Below are positions 32,204 through 39,788 of a DNA stretch of 64,000 nt, piece by piece (position 1 is the stretch's first letter; every line of letters begins with the position of its first letter). This DNA comes from Erysipelotrichaceae bacterium (GTDB lineage: Bacteria > Bacillota_I > Bacilli_A > Erysipelotrichales > Erysipelotrichaceae). Under the pieces are notes generated by a model that saw nothing but the letters and a program-made list of their open reading frames with translations, was not told the DNA's origin and ran no database searches. The position numbers were made by a program, and so were the translations under genes. The DNA lies in the NCBI GenBank assembly GCA_017442805.1, contig JAFRZA010000043.1, positions 1 to 64,000 of the forward strand, given 5' to 3'.

Positions 32204-32230
32204 TACCGGAAAAAGCCATGTCCGGTTACA
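32204..32230 (-). promoter_or_regulatory. Candidate autoregulatory ECF promoter
   Basis: On minus, TGTAAC (32230-32225), 16 bp, then CGGTA (32208-32204): the arrangement of sigma-X/W-like ECF promoters (TGTAAC...CGTA/CGTC). A plain TATAAT also lies just upstream at 32239-32234. Unproven. Confidence 0.35.
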
Positions 32231-32277
32231 CTAATTATACAATTTCCGCAAAGAGATGAGAAAACCTCTCAATGCCG

Positions 32278-32307
32278 GAAAAACGCCCAGCCAATTTGGC
32301 TGGGCGT
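32278..32307 (-). terminator. Terminator of the rocA-rocD operon
   Basis: ACGCCCAGCCA (32283-32293) pairs with TGGCTGGGCGT (32297-32307); on minus a T5 run follows. Confidence 0.88.
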
Positions 32308-32329
32308 CACTGTTTCATCAGATTTCCGA

Positions 32330-33523
32330 TTACCGGCTGAGGGCTCTGGTGATGCGGGCAAGCGCGTCATCCATTTCCTCATAGGTCACGGTGATTGGCG
32401 GAGCGAAGCGGATCGTGTGATCGTGGGTCTCCTTGCAGAGGACGCCTTCGTGGATGCAGGCCTTGACATAATCGAAGGCATTGCCGTAGAACTCAACGCC
32501 GATCAATAAGCCGCGGCCGCGGACTTCCTTGATGTCCGGATTGACGATCTTCTTCAGGCCGTCCATGAAGTACCTGCCCTTCTCACGGGCCATCTTCGGA
32601 TAGTCGTCGCGCTGCAGGATCTCGATGGCCTTGGTGCCGCAGGCACAGGCTAAGGGGTTACCGCCGAAAGTCGAGCCGTGGGAACCGGGCGTGAAGAGAC
32701 CCAGGATATCCTCGTTGGCCGCGATTGCGGACAGCGGCATGACGCCTCCGCCCAGAGCCTTGCCCATGATGTAAATGTCCGGAACCACGTTTTCATGCCA
32801 GCAGGCGAACATGTCGCCGGTACGGGCAAACCCGGTCTGGACCTCGTCAGCCAGGAAAAGAACGTTGTTTTCCGTACAAATCTCCCTTACTTCCTTCAGC
32901 CATCCTTCCGGAGGAATGATGATGCCGGCTTCGCCCTGAATGGGTTCAGCCAGGAAAGCCACGGTGTTGGGGGTGATGGCCTGGCGCAGAGCCTGAGCGT
33001 CGCCGTATGGAATGGTCACAAACCCCGGGGTATAGGGGCCATAGCCGTCCTTCGCCAGCGGATCGGTCGAGAAGCTGATGATGGTCGTCGTGCGGCCGTG
33101 GAAGTTGTTGGCACAGGTAATGATCTCCTGCTTGCCGTTTTCCACGCCCTTGACGCGGGTGCCCCACAGACGGGCGGCCTTCATGGCGGTCTCAACCGCT
33201 TCGGCGCCGGTATTCATCGGCAGCACCATGTCCTTGCCTGTCAGTTTGGAGAGGGCTTCATAGAATTCGCCGAGGTTCTCGCAATGGAAGGCCCGGCTGG
33301 TCAGCGTGCACTTGTCCAGCTGTGCCTTGGCCGCGGCAACGATCTCCGGGTGACGGTGGCCGAAGTTGTGTGCTGAATACGCTGACAGCATGTCATAGTA
33401 CTTATTGCCTTCCGGGTCCGTGACCACGGCTCCTTCAGCCTTGACGATGACGACGGGCTTGGGGGCATAGTTGTGCGCGCCGTATTTATTGGTTTTTTCG
33501 ATGATTTCCTTTGAACTGTACAT
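32330..33523 (-). CDS. rocD: Ornithine aminotransferase
   Basis: PLP-dependent class III aminotransferase converting ornithine plus 2-oxoglutarate to glutamate-5-semialdehyde and glutamate. Visible are the N-terminal NYAPKPVVIVKAEGA, MNTGAEAVETAMKAAR, the PLP region LADEVQTGFARTG and the lysine in MGKALGGGVMPLSA (about residue 254). 397 residues, normal for RocD. It is downstream of rocA by 34 bp in one operon, forming the ornithine-to-glutamate route. Confidence 0.95.
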   Translation of the reverse strand: MYSSKEIIEKTNKYGAHNYAPKPVVIVKAEGAVVTDPEGNKYYDMLSAYSAHNFGHRHPEIVAAAKAQLDKCTLTSRAFHCENLGEFYEALSKLTGKDMVLPMNTGAEAVETAMKAARLWGTRVKGVENGKQEIITCANNFHGRTTTIISFSTDPLAKDGYGPYTPGFVTIPYGDAQALRQAITPNTVAFLAEPIQGEAGIIIPPEGWLKEVREICTENNVLFLADEVQTGFARTGDMFACWHENVVPDIYIMGKALGGGVMPLSAIAANEDILGLFTPGSHGSTFGGNPLACACGTKAIEILQRDDYPKMAREKGRYFMDGLKKIVNPDIKEVRGRGLLIGVEFYGNAFDYVKACIHEGVLCKETHDHTIRFAPPITVTYEEMDDALARITRALSR

Positions 33524-33557
33524 ATTTATTTCCTTTTCTATTAATTGATTACGGGTT

Positions 33558-35186
33558 CTATTTCTCGGCCATGTAGGGATAGACGATGGCTTCGGAGGGA
33601 CTGAAGGTTTCCTTGACGGAATGCGGGCTCATCCAGCGGATCATGTTGAGCGCCGTACCGGCCTTGTCGTTGGTTCCGGATGCCCGGGCTCCGCCGAAAG
33701 GCTGCTGGCCGACGACGGCTCCGGTGCATTTGTCATTGATGTAGAAGTTGCCTTCCGCATGCTGAAGCGCCTTTTCCATCTTAACGATGGCCTGGCGGTC
33801 CTGGGCGAAGATGGCACCGGTCAGGGCGTAAGGTGAAGCCTCGTCGCAGATCTTCAGGGTCTCTTCCAGCTTATCATCCGGATAGACGTAGACGGACAGG
33901 ATCGGTCCGAAGATCTCCTTGACCATGGATTCATAATCCGGTTTCTTACAGACGATGACGGTAGGCTCTACGAACCAGCCCCTGGAATCATCACAGCCGC
34001 CGCCGATGACGATGTCGCAGTCCGGACTCTCCTTGGCCCGCTGCAGATAGCCTTTGTTTCTTTCGAAGGAAGCCTTGTCAATGACCGCGGCCAGGAAGGT
34101 GTCGAAGTCCCGGACATCTCCCATCTTAACTTCCTTCATCATCTGCTTCATGGTCTCAAGGACCTGCGGCCAGATGCTTTCCGGTATGAAGGCCCGGGAG
34201 CAGGCGGAACATTTCTGTCCCTGATATTCGAAGGATCCGCGGATCAAGGCCGCCGCCAGCGGGCGGATGTCAGCGCTCTTATGGGCAAAGATGAAGTCCT
34301 TGCCGCCAGTCTCGCCGACGATGCGTGGGTAATTGCGGTAGGAGGCGATGTTTTCACCGATCTGCTTCCAGACACCCTGGAAGACCTCCGTGGAGCCGGT
34401 GAAGTGGAAGCCGGCCAGTTCCTTGCGGGAAAGCACGTATCTGGCCACATCGCTGCCTTCTGACGGCACGAAGTTGATGACGCCGGCGGGAAGTCCGCAG
34501 TTCATCAGCAGTTTCATGTAGTAGTAGTTGGAGAGCACGGCCGTACGGGACGGCTTCCAGACCGCCACGTTGCCGACAATGGCCGGAGCGGTAGGAAGAT
34601 TGCCTCCGATGGAAGTGAAGTTAAACGGGGTAATGGCGCAGATGAAACCGTCCAAAGCACGGTAGTCCTGGCGGTCCCAGATACCGGGGATGGAAGCCGG
34701 CTGATCCTTGAAGATCTCCTGGGCGGACCAGACGCCAAAGCGCAGGAAGTCTGCGAGTTCAGCAATGTCGATCTCAGCCTGGAAGACGGTCTTGGACTGG
34801 CCCAGCATGGTCGCGGCGTTCAGGACCTTCCGGTAACTGCCGGTTATGGCGTCAGCTGCCTTCAGGAAGATGGCGGAACGGTGTTCCCAGGGCATTTCTT
34901 CCCAGGCTTCCTTGGCCGCCAGCGCGGCCTCAACCGCCATGGTCAGTTCCTTTTCTCCCGCCATTGAGCATTCAGCGATGACATGACCGTGATCATGCGG
35001 CATGGTGACCTTGAAGGTCTTTTCCGTATAGATTTCCCGGCCTCCGATGATCAGCGGGATCTTCACGACCTCAGCAGACTGACGGGCAAGCTCTTCCTTC
35101 AGTTCCGCGCGCTCTTTAGACCCGGGCAGATAGCCGCGAAAAGCGTCGTTTTCAGGACGGGCAATGGTGAAATAAGCGTTTGGCAT
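33558..35186 (-). CDS. pruA: L-glutamate gamma-semialdehyde (1-pyrroline-5-carboxylate) dehydrogenase, 542 aa
   Basis: Aldehyde dehydrogenase oxidising glutamate-5-semialdehyde to glutamate with NAD+. The N-terminal NAYFTIARPENDAFRGYLPGSKER is typical of P5C dehydrogenase; FTGSTEVFQGVWKQIG, ETGGKDFIFAHKSAD (catalytic Glu) and FEYQGQKCSACSRAF (catalytic Cys) follow in order. It receives the product of the next gene, rocD. A strong AGGAGG site and a TTGTCA-18-TATAAT promoter sit upstream. The symbol rocA would also fit. Confidence 0.95.
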   Translation of the reverse strand: MPNAYFTIARPENDAFRGYLPGSKERAELKEELARQSAEVVKIPLIIGGREIYTEKTFKVTMPHDHGHVIAECSMAGEKELTMAVEAALAAKEAWEEMPWEHRSAIFLKAADAITGSYRKVLNAATMLGQSKTVFQAEIDIAELADFLRFGVWSAQEIFKDQPASIPGIWDRQDYRALDGFICAITPFNFTSIGGNLPTAPAIVGNVAVWKPSRTAVLSNYYYMKLLMNCGLPAGVINFVPSEGSDVARYVLSRKELAGFHFTGSTEVFQGVWKQIGENIASYRNYPRIVGETGGKDFIFAHKSADIRPLAAALIRGSFEYQGQKCSACSRAFIPESIWPQVLETMKQMMKEVKMGDVRDFDTFLAAVIDKASFERNKGYLQRAKESPDCDIVIGGGCDDSRGWFVEPTVIVCKKPDYESMVKEIFGPILSVYVYPDDKLEETLKICDEASPYALTGAIFAQDRQAIVKMEKALQHAEGNFYINDKCTGAVVGQQPFGGARASGTNDKAGTALNMIRWMSPHSVKETFSPSEAIVYPYMAEK

Positions 35187-35262
35187 AATTCCTCCTGTTA
35201 TGACTTAAATAAGTGCCAATTCTGTTTTTATTGTCTATTTGTCTGACATTTTCTCTATCTAA

Positions 35263-35292
35263 ATTATAAGTTTTCTACCGTATTCATGACAA
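35263..35292 (-). promoter_or_regulatory. Promoter of the pruA-rocD operon
   Basis: Minus strand TTGTCA (35292-35287), 18-bp spacer and TATAAT (35268-35263), 77 bp before the start codon. The leader is AT-rich. Confidence 0.6.
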
Positions 35293-35325
35293 GATGGTAT
35301 CCGCATAAACAGACCGTCAGCGCAG

Positions 35326-35355
35326 TCAGAAAGAAGGGACCGTCCGGTCCCTTCT
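35326..35355 (-). terminator. Terminator after the CofE-like gene
   Basis: AGAAGGGACC (35332-35341) pairs with GGTCCCTTCT (35346-35355); TTTCT follows on minus. Confidence 0.86.
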
Positions 35356-35372
35356 GCTGATTCATGCTTCCT

Positions 35373-36572
35373 TTATCTGGTTGAATAATTGTCAAAATAA
35401 CCCTGAATGTAGACGACCGGGGTGCCCTTGTCACCGGAACCGCTGGTAAGATCGCTCAGCGATCCGATCAGGTCCGTCAGCTGTCTAGGCGTCGTGCCTT
35501 CAGAGGCCATCTTACCGACCAGACTGCCGTCCTTCTTTCTGATTTCTCCCAGAATGGCTTCCCTGAGATCTTCGCCCGAGAGATCACCGAAACTGCTATC
35601 GGCCAGATACTTGATCTTCAGTTCATTGGGCGTGCCTTCCAGGCCCTTGGTGTAGAAAGGTGAGACGACCGGGTCGGCAAATTCCCAGATGCCGCCGACC
35701 GGATCCTTGAAGCCGCCGTCACCGTAGATCATGACCTCGATCTTCTTACCGGTTTTCTCCTGCAGTTCGGCGGCAATGTCTTCAACCAGGCCCTGAGCGT
35801 CGCGCGGGAAAAGCTTTACGGTGTCTTCAGTTGCCTTATTGGACCCGAGCAGACCATACTTTTCGTTATAGCCGCTGCCGTCAACCGGAGCGTTCAGGAT
35901 CTCGTCAACGCCGATCAGCGTTTTAACACCGGCTTCTCTCAGCGTCTTCTTGGTGTGCTGCAGAGTATGAATATCACAGGCAACGACCGTGTCGGTATAG
36001 TCAAGAATGGTCTCCGGACGGTTCGAGAAGATGATCTGTGCTTCCGTTCCGACGCTTTCAATCAGTTCCTTGTAGAAAGCGATGTAGTCAACGCCGGTAA
36101 AACGGTGAACGCCGTAGCCGAATAATTCGCGGTATTTCTCCAGGGTCAGGACATCCCTGAACGGATCAACGCCTTTTCTTTCCACTTCTTCGGGTTCAAC
36201 CAGCTTGTTGCCGACTTCATCGCCCGGGTAGGAAAGCATCAGAACGATCTTTCTGGCGCCTTTGGCGATGCCTTTCAAGCAGACTGCGAAGCGGTTGCGG
36301 CTGAGAATCGGGAAAACCACACCGACCGTTCCGCCGCCGGTCTTGTTCCGGATGTCGTTGGCAATGTCATCGACCGTTGCGTAGTTTCCCTGCGCTCTGG
36401 CGACGATTGCCTCAGTGATGGCGACAATGTCGCGGTCATGGAACCTGAAGCCCCATTCCTCGTCCTTGCTGGCCTCTAATACTGCGTCGACCACGATACG
36501 CCTGACATCGTCATTCTCTCTGATGATCGGGCATCTGATGCCTCTCGATACCGTACCTACTAATCTTGCCAT
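35373..36572 (-). CDS. Coenzyme F420-0:L-glutamate ligase (CofE)-like protein, 399 aa
   Basis: Related to the F420 gamma-glutamyl ligase family: early DRDIVAITEAIVARAQGNYA, the KTGGGTVGVVFPILSRNR segment and SRNRFAVCLKGIAKG, then long alpha/beta stretches with IYGDGGFKDPVGGIWEF. At 399 residues it is longer than archaeal CofE (about 250) and matches the stand-alone version seen in many Bacillota that do not make F420. The amide bond it forms is unknown. No other F420 gene is in the window. Flanked by its own terminator. Confidence 0.82.
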   Translation of the reverse strand: MARLVGTVSRGIRCPIIRENDDVRRIVVDAVLEASKDEEWGFRFHDRDIVAITEAIVARAQGNYATVDDIANDIRNKTGGGTVGVVFPILSRNRFAVCLKGIAKGARKIVLMLSYPGDEVGNKLVEPEEVERKGVDPFRDVLTLEKYRELFGYGVHRFTGVDYIAFYKELIESVGTEAQIIFSNRPETILDYTDTVVACDIHTLQHTKKTLREAGVKTLIGVDEILNAPVDGSGYNEKYGLLGSNKATEDTVKLFPRDAQGLVEDIAAELQEKTGKKIEVMIYGDGGFKDPVGGIWEFADPVVSPFYTKGLEGTPNELKIKYLADSSFGDLSGEDLREAILGEIRKKDGSLVGKMASEGTTPRQLTDLIGSLSDLTSGSGDKGTPVVYIQGYFDNYSTR

Positions 36573-36636
36573 AAAAACTCTCCTCTAAAATGACACATTA
36601 ATTATACCTTATTTTCCTAATGATCTTCTCAGGAGA

Positions 36637-36666
36637 TGAAAACGACGCTGTGTTTTCAGCGTCGTT
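36637..36666 (-). terminator. Terminator after the BamE-like gene
   Basis: AACGACGCTG (36641-36650) and CAGCGTCGTT (36657-36666); TTTTC follows on minus. Confidence 0.82.
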
Positions 36667-36699
36667 TATCCCTGTATTTTAAGAACAAATCAAATGAGC

Positions 36700-37170
36700 C
36701 TAAACATTATGTGCTTTTACAGATACGACTTTATTATCTTCAAATTTGACAGCAACGTTAGATGTCCTGGGGCTAATATACGTTGTAGAATAAACATTTC
36801 CGTGATGCGTTGTTGTTGCATGTCCAGCTTTCGTTAATGCCCAAACATATGTCTCGCTATTTTTATCAAAAGACTTAACAAAGTCATATCCCATTATTTC
36901 TACAACTTCAAAGGGTGACATTCCTTTTTGAATTAATTGATAATCTCTAAGTTTTTTCTTTGCTATGCTATTTAAAACTGACATTTGAATTCCAGCGAAC
37001 ACCAGAAATACAAGCAAAGTAATTACGCCGCAAATCATCCATTCAGACAGTTTCTGCGGCCATCCAACTATGATGTTAAAAACAACCATAGTAATAATCG
37101 CAAGGATAATTGAAATATACAGGTGCTTTTTCCTTTTTCTGGGTTGAAGACTAATACTACTGTTGTCCAT
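36700..37170 (-). CDS. Membrane protein with C-terminal SmpA/BamE-like domain, 156 aa, AT-rich
   Basis: Two membrane helices (about residues 15-38 and 45-65) precede a small domain with GMSPFEVVEIMG, a YVWAL strand and VAVKFEDNKVVSV, the pattern of SmpA/BamE-like folds found also in Gram-positive lipoproteins. Base composition and codon choice (AAT, ATA, TTA) are clearly more AT-rich than surrounding genes, suggesting acquisition. It lies directly downstream of the tmRNA 3' end, a usual insertion site. Function unknown. Confidence 0.75.
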   Translation of the reverse strand: MDNSSISLQPRKRKKHLYISIILAIITMVVFNIIVGWPQKLSEWMICGVITLLVFLVFAGIQMSVLNSIAKKKLRDYQLIQKGMSPFEVVEIMGYDFVKSFDKNSETYVWALTKAGHATTTHHGNVYSTTYISPRTSNVAVKFEDNKVVSVKAHNV

Positions 37171-37263
37171 GTTACACCTTCTTTTTTAATACCATTATAG
37201 CAAACTTGCCATATTTTCGTCTTTGTACAAGTCCTTACATCTTTATAATCAACTAAAAGCCAT

Positions 37264-37285
37264 AGAAAAAGCCTCTTTCGAGGCT
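37264..37285 (-). terminator. Terminator of tmRNA
   Basis: AGCCTC and GAGGCT with a GAAA-type loop, followed on minus by TTTTTC, 12 nt after the mature 3' end. Confidence 0.85.
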
Positions 37286-37296
37286 GTTCTCTCTTT

Positions 37297-37645
37297 TGGT
37301 GGAGGCGAGGGGAATCGAACCCCTGTCCAAAACGTGTCCCACATTCAGACTTCTACAGTTTAGTCTGTCAGAGTTACGTAAGGCAGGTGACAGACAGCCA
37401 ATGCCGTACGGTTTCCCAATGAGCTTCGGCTTAATTTATTGAGAATCGTTAAGCCTATCCTATGTCTTTGACACCAATCCCTGACCCAGAGGAGTAATCA
37501 GGGTTGACGGCTGCGAGCCTTCAGCGGCTACTAAGCAGCAAATGATAATTGACTATTGCCAGTTATATTTAAGTTTTCGCCTGTGAGGTAGGCACACCAC
37601 TGCTGTCCGAATCCAACAGCGCCCTGTCGAAACCAAGACGCCCCC
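37297..37645 (-). ncRNA. ssrA: Transfer-messenger RNA
   Basis: On minus, the 5' end GGGGGCGTCTTGGTTTCGACAGG and the 3' end with GGGGTTCGATTCCCCTCGCC and encoded CCA form the tRNA-like part (given here in pieces: acceptor GGGGGCG with CGCCTCC). It rescues stalled ribosomes. The tag reading frame at 37581-37534 gives GENLNITGNSQLSFAA followed by two TAG stops; the first residue of the tag is uncertain. Promoter is a perfect consensus at 37687-37659. Confidence 0.95.
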
Positions 37646-37658
37646 AATTCGCGATGAC

Positions 37659-37687
37659 ATTATACAAAACCGCTCTGTCAATGTCAA
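37659..37687 (-). promoter_or_regulatory. Consensus sigma-A promoter of ssrA
   Basis: TTGACA (37687-37682), exactly 17 bp, TATAAT (37664-37659): full match to consensus, 14 nt before the mature tmRNA 5' end. Confidence 0.9.
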
Positions 37688-37698
37688 ACGCTTTTCAG

Positions 37699-37724
37699 AA
37701 GAAAGGAAGTCCTCTTGACTTCCT
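37699..37724 (-). terminator. Terminator of rpoE
   Basis: AGGAAGTC (37704-37711) pairs with GACTTCCT (37717-37724); TTTCTTC follows on minus, just before the tmRNA promoter. Confidence 0.78.
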
Positions 37725-37733
37725 GCTTCGTTT

Positions 37734-38078
37734 TCAGTATTCTGCTTCGCCTTCTTCGTCTTCCGCAGCTTCGGTTTCCTCTTCCTCTTCCTCGATCTCC
37801 TCGTCTTCTTCGTCTTCCTCAGACTCTTCGAAATCCTCTTCCCTGACCGCGACGTCATTGTACTTGCAGTGGGCCTTCAGATTCCAGACATTGTTTTCGA
37901 GGCTGGCAAACCGGCCATCCAGTGACAGGTTGGTGTAGAACTGGGAAACCTTCTTGTTGGCGATGGTCTCGCTGTATCCCAGCTGATCTCTGACGACTGC
38001 CCAGAGGTCCTTGAATGTCATTCCATCCCTCTGGTTAAGCAGACAGTTGTAAGCAACGTCGATTGCTCTGATACTCAT
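37734..38078 (-). CDS. rpoE: DNA-directed RNA polymerase delta subunit
   Basis: The delta subunit speeds RNA polymerase recycling and is specific to Gram-positives. Residues 1-75 form the HARE-HTH domain (MTFKDLWAVVRDQLGYSE, VSQFYTNLSLDGRFASLENNVWNLK), and residues 80-114 are an almost uninterrupted Glu/Asp tail, the disordered region that displaces nucleic acid. At 114 residues it is shorter than the 170-residue Bacillus protein but has both parts. The nearest GGAG is about 13 nt upstream. Confidence 0.93.
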   Translation of the reverse strand: MSIRAIDVAYNCLLNQRDGMTFKDLWAVVRDQLGYSETIANKKVSQFYTNLSLDGRFASLENNVWNLKAHCKYNDVAVREEDFEESEEDEEDEEIEEEEEETEAAEDEEGEAEY

Positions 38079-38188
38079 TCTGTTTCGTTCATCTCCTGTG
38101 ATTCATCTGTAGCAGTTAAGATTATACTATATCATTCATATATTGCAACCCCTTATTTTCGAAAATTCCGAACCCTTTTCACCCCTCA

Positions 38189-38217
38189 GAAAACGCCTGC
38201 CGTAAGCCGGCAGACGT
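38189..38217 (-). terminator. Terminator after the YczE-like gene
   Basis: ACGCCTGCCG and CGGCAGACGT form a stem with one mismatch; GTTTTC follows on minus. Confidence 0.78.
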
Positions 38218-38242
38218 CCTTTTTTTCCAATAATTATTTTCC

Positions 38243-38836
38243 CTACGCCCTGATGTGTTTTTTCAGCAGTTCGATGAAGATCTTCGCGGTGATCCCGGTC
38301 ACCGCGATGGCGTAGAAGGTGCCGATGCCGAAACTGCCTCCCAGCAGTACGCCGATCAGCAGAACGGCGATGTCGACGATCCATCTGACGATCCGGTAGT
38401 CCATGTTCAGTTTTTCCGCCAGGGCCAGCACGAAGCCGTCATAGGGGTTGGAGCCGGTTTCGCTCTGAGCCCCCACCCCGATGCCCAGGGCAATGATGAG
38501 ATAGCCCAGTACCAGACAGACGACCCTCATGGCCATGCCGCTGACCTGAGGAAGCAACTGGTTGGCGGCCTTGATGCCCAGGGTGATCAGAAACGGGCAT
38601 AACAGGGTATCCACAGATACCCGTCTGCGGTTAACCGCCAGCAGAGCCAGCACGAACAGTCCGTTGGCGACTAACGGAGCCAGCGACATGTCGATATTCA
38701 GAAACCGGGAGATGCCCTGTTCCAGAGTCGTCATCGAGTCGCTGCCCAGATCGCCCGCGATCACCACGGCCACGCCGGCGCCGATGATCAGACTGCCGGC
38801 GATCATGATGAGAAATCTTCTCACACTTCTGCTCAT
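38243..38836 (-). CDS. YczE/YitT-like membrane protein, 197 aa
   Basis: Five predicted helices with family motifs: GAGVAVVIAGDLGSDSMTTLEQGIS near the N-terminus (split: GVAVVIAGDLGSD then MTTLEQG), a second-half repeat GVGAQSETGSNPYDGF and final GTFYAIAVTG. This is the COG2364 YczE group; a transport role is often proposed without proof. It overlaps the LplA-like gene by 4 bp (ATGA) as the third gene of the HD-LplA-like-YczE operon. Confidence 0.85.
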   Translation of the reverse strand: MSRSVRRFLIMIAGSLIIGAGVAVVIAGDLGSDSMTTLEQGISRFLNIDMSLAPLVANGLFVLALLAVNRRRVSVDTLLCPFLITLGIKAANQLLPQVSGMAMRVVCLVLGYLIIALGIGVGAQSETGSNPYDGFVLALAEKLNMDYRIVRWIVDIAVLLIGVLLGGSFGIGTFYAIAVTGITAKIFIELLKKHIRA

Positions 38837-39786
38837 ACGTTATAACATTCTTTCCTGATGGTCTCGTAGATGCGGTTAATGTCTGAGCGGTATTTCTCCT
38901 CCACTTCAGCGCTGCGCTTTCTGAACAGCACGTCGTCGATCTGCAGATCCTTGAAAACGGCGGTCAGGGTCTCCCGGAACTGATAATCGTCATCCTTGTC
39001 GGAATAGACGCTGACATCAGTCACGGTCTTTCTGATCATGTCGACATAGATGACCATGTGGCCGACATCGTAGGTGTCATTGAGGATCAGCGTATAAGGC
39101 CGTTCGGTCTGATAGATGTATCTGGTGGAACGGAACAGGTCAATGCTTTCCTCCAGATTCTCGGAAACGGAAAGCTGATAGACCGGACCGTAGCGGTCAG
39201 CCAGCGACTGCAGGATCCTTCTGGTCAGATCGTTGAGGCTGATCAGCGGATTGGTGTCGGTGATGTTGGCGAGTTTGCTCTTGGATTTCTCGTCCCGGAT
39301 CAGCCGGCCCCGCTTGGCCTTGTCGGCGTCCCAGTAAATGGTGCCGGAGTGCAGGCAGCGCTCATTGCTGGTGAGGAAGCTGCTGTCGGTGATGCGGTTC
39401 TGACCCAGCCGGATCTCGTTATTGGTGTCCAGGTAGATGGAAAGTCCCAGCTGGCATAAGGCCTGGTAGATGACGTTTACCTGATTGACGATGTTGTAGT
39501 TGTTCTGGTAGACAAAGAAGGCGAAATTAAGACAGCCCAGGTCATTGTAGACGATCTTGTCCGGGGTTTCCTTGCGGGCCAGATAGGTGTGTTCCAGCTC
39601 CAGGCTGTTGACATTCAGGCTCATGTAGGCGTTCTGCTGATTGCCGATGACCACCGTGTCGATGTTCTTCCAGAGCATCATCACCATGCTGTCATCGGGA
39701 ATGTGGTTGAACAGATACTTCAGCAGGGCCTGGTTGTGATAGGGATTGATGTTATTGCTCTGTACAAAATACACTCTTTCTACCAT
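38833..39786 (-). CDS. Lipoate-protein ligase A-like protein with degenerate active site, 317 aa
   Basis: Fold order follows LplA: WKNIDTVVIGNQQN near residues 39-52, VYNDLGCLNFAFF at 79-91, SGTIYWDAD near 147-154 and a C-terminal accessory domain. Key elements are changed: the RRxSGGGAVYHD lipoate loop is ARKETPDKIVYND, losing the glycines, and the catalytic-lysine segment K-I-S-G is R-I-T-D (R131). So it is either an inactive relative or has another substrate. Start at 39786 has AAGGAG 7 nt upstream; 2 nt after the HD gene. Confidence 0.8.
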   Translation of the reverse strand: MVERVYFVQSNNINPYHNQALLKYLFNHIPDDSMVMMLWKNIDTVVIGNQQNAYMSLNVNSLELEHTYLARKETPDKIVYNDLGCLNFAFFVYQNNYNIVNQVNVIYQALCQLGLSIYLDTNNEIRLGQNRITDSSFLTSNERCLHSGTIYWDADKAKRGRLIRDEKSKSKLANITDTNPLISLNDLTRRILQSLADRYGPVYQLSVSENLEESIDLFRSTRYIYQTERPYTLILNDTYDVGHMVIYVDMIRKTVTDVSVYSDKDDDYQFRETLTAVFKDLQIDDVLFRKRSAEVEEKYRSDINRIYETIRKECYNV

Positions 39787-39788
39787 GT

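Noticed and set aside
35205-35222. Sigma-54 (-24/-12) promoter upstream of pruA-rocD
   Set aside because: TTGGCAC matches the -24 half on minus, but the -12 half is AAG instead of TGC; a good sigma-A promoter is present.
36573-37300. Attachment-site repeat of the tmRNA 3' end
   Set aside because: No second copy of the ssrA 3' end was seen on the far side of the AT-rich gene.
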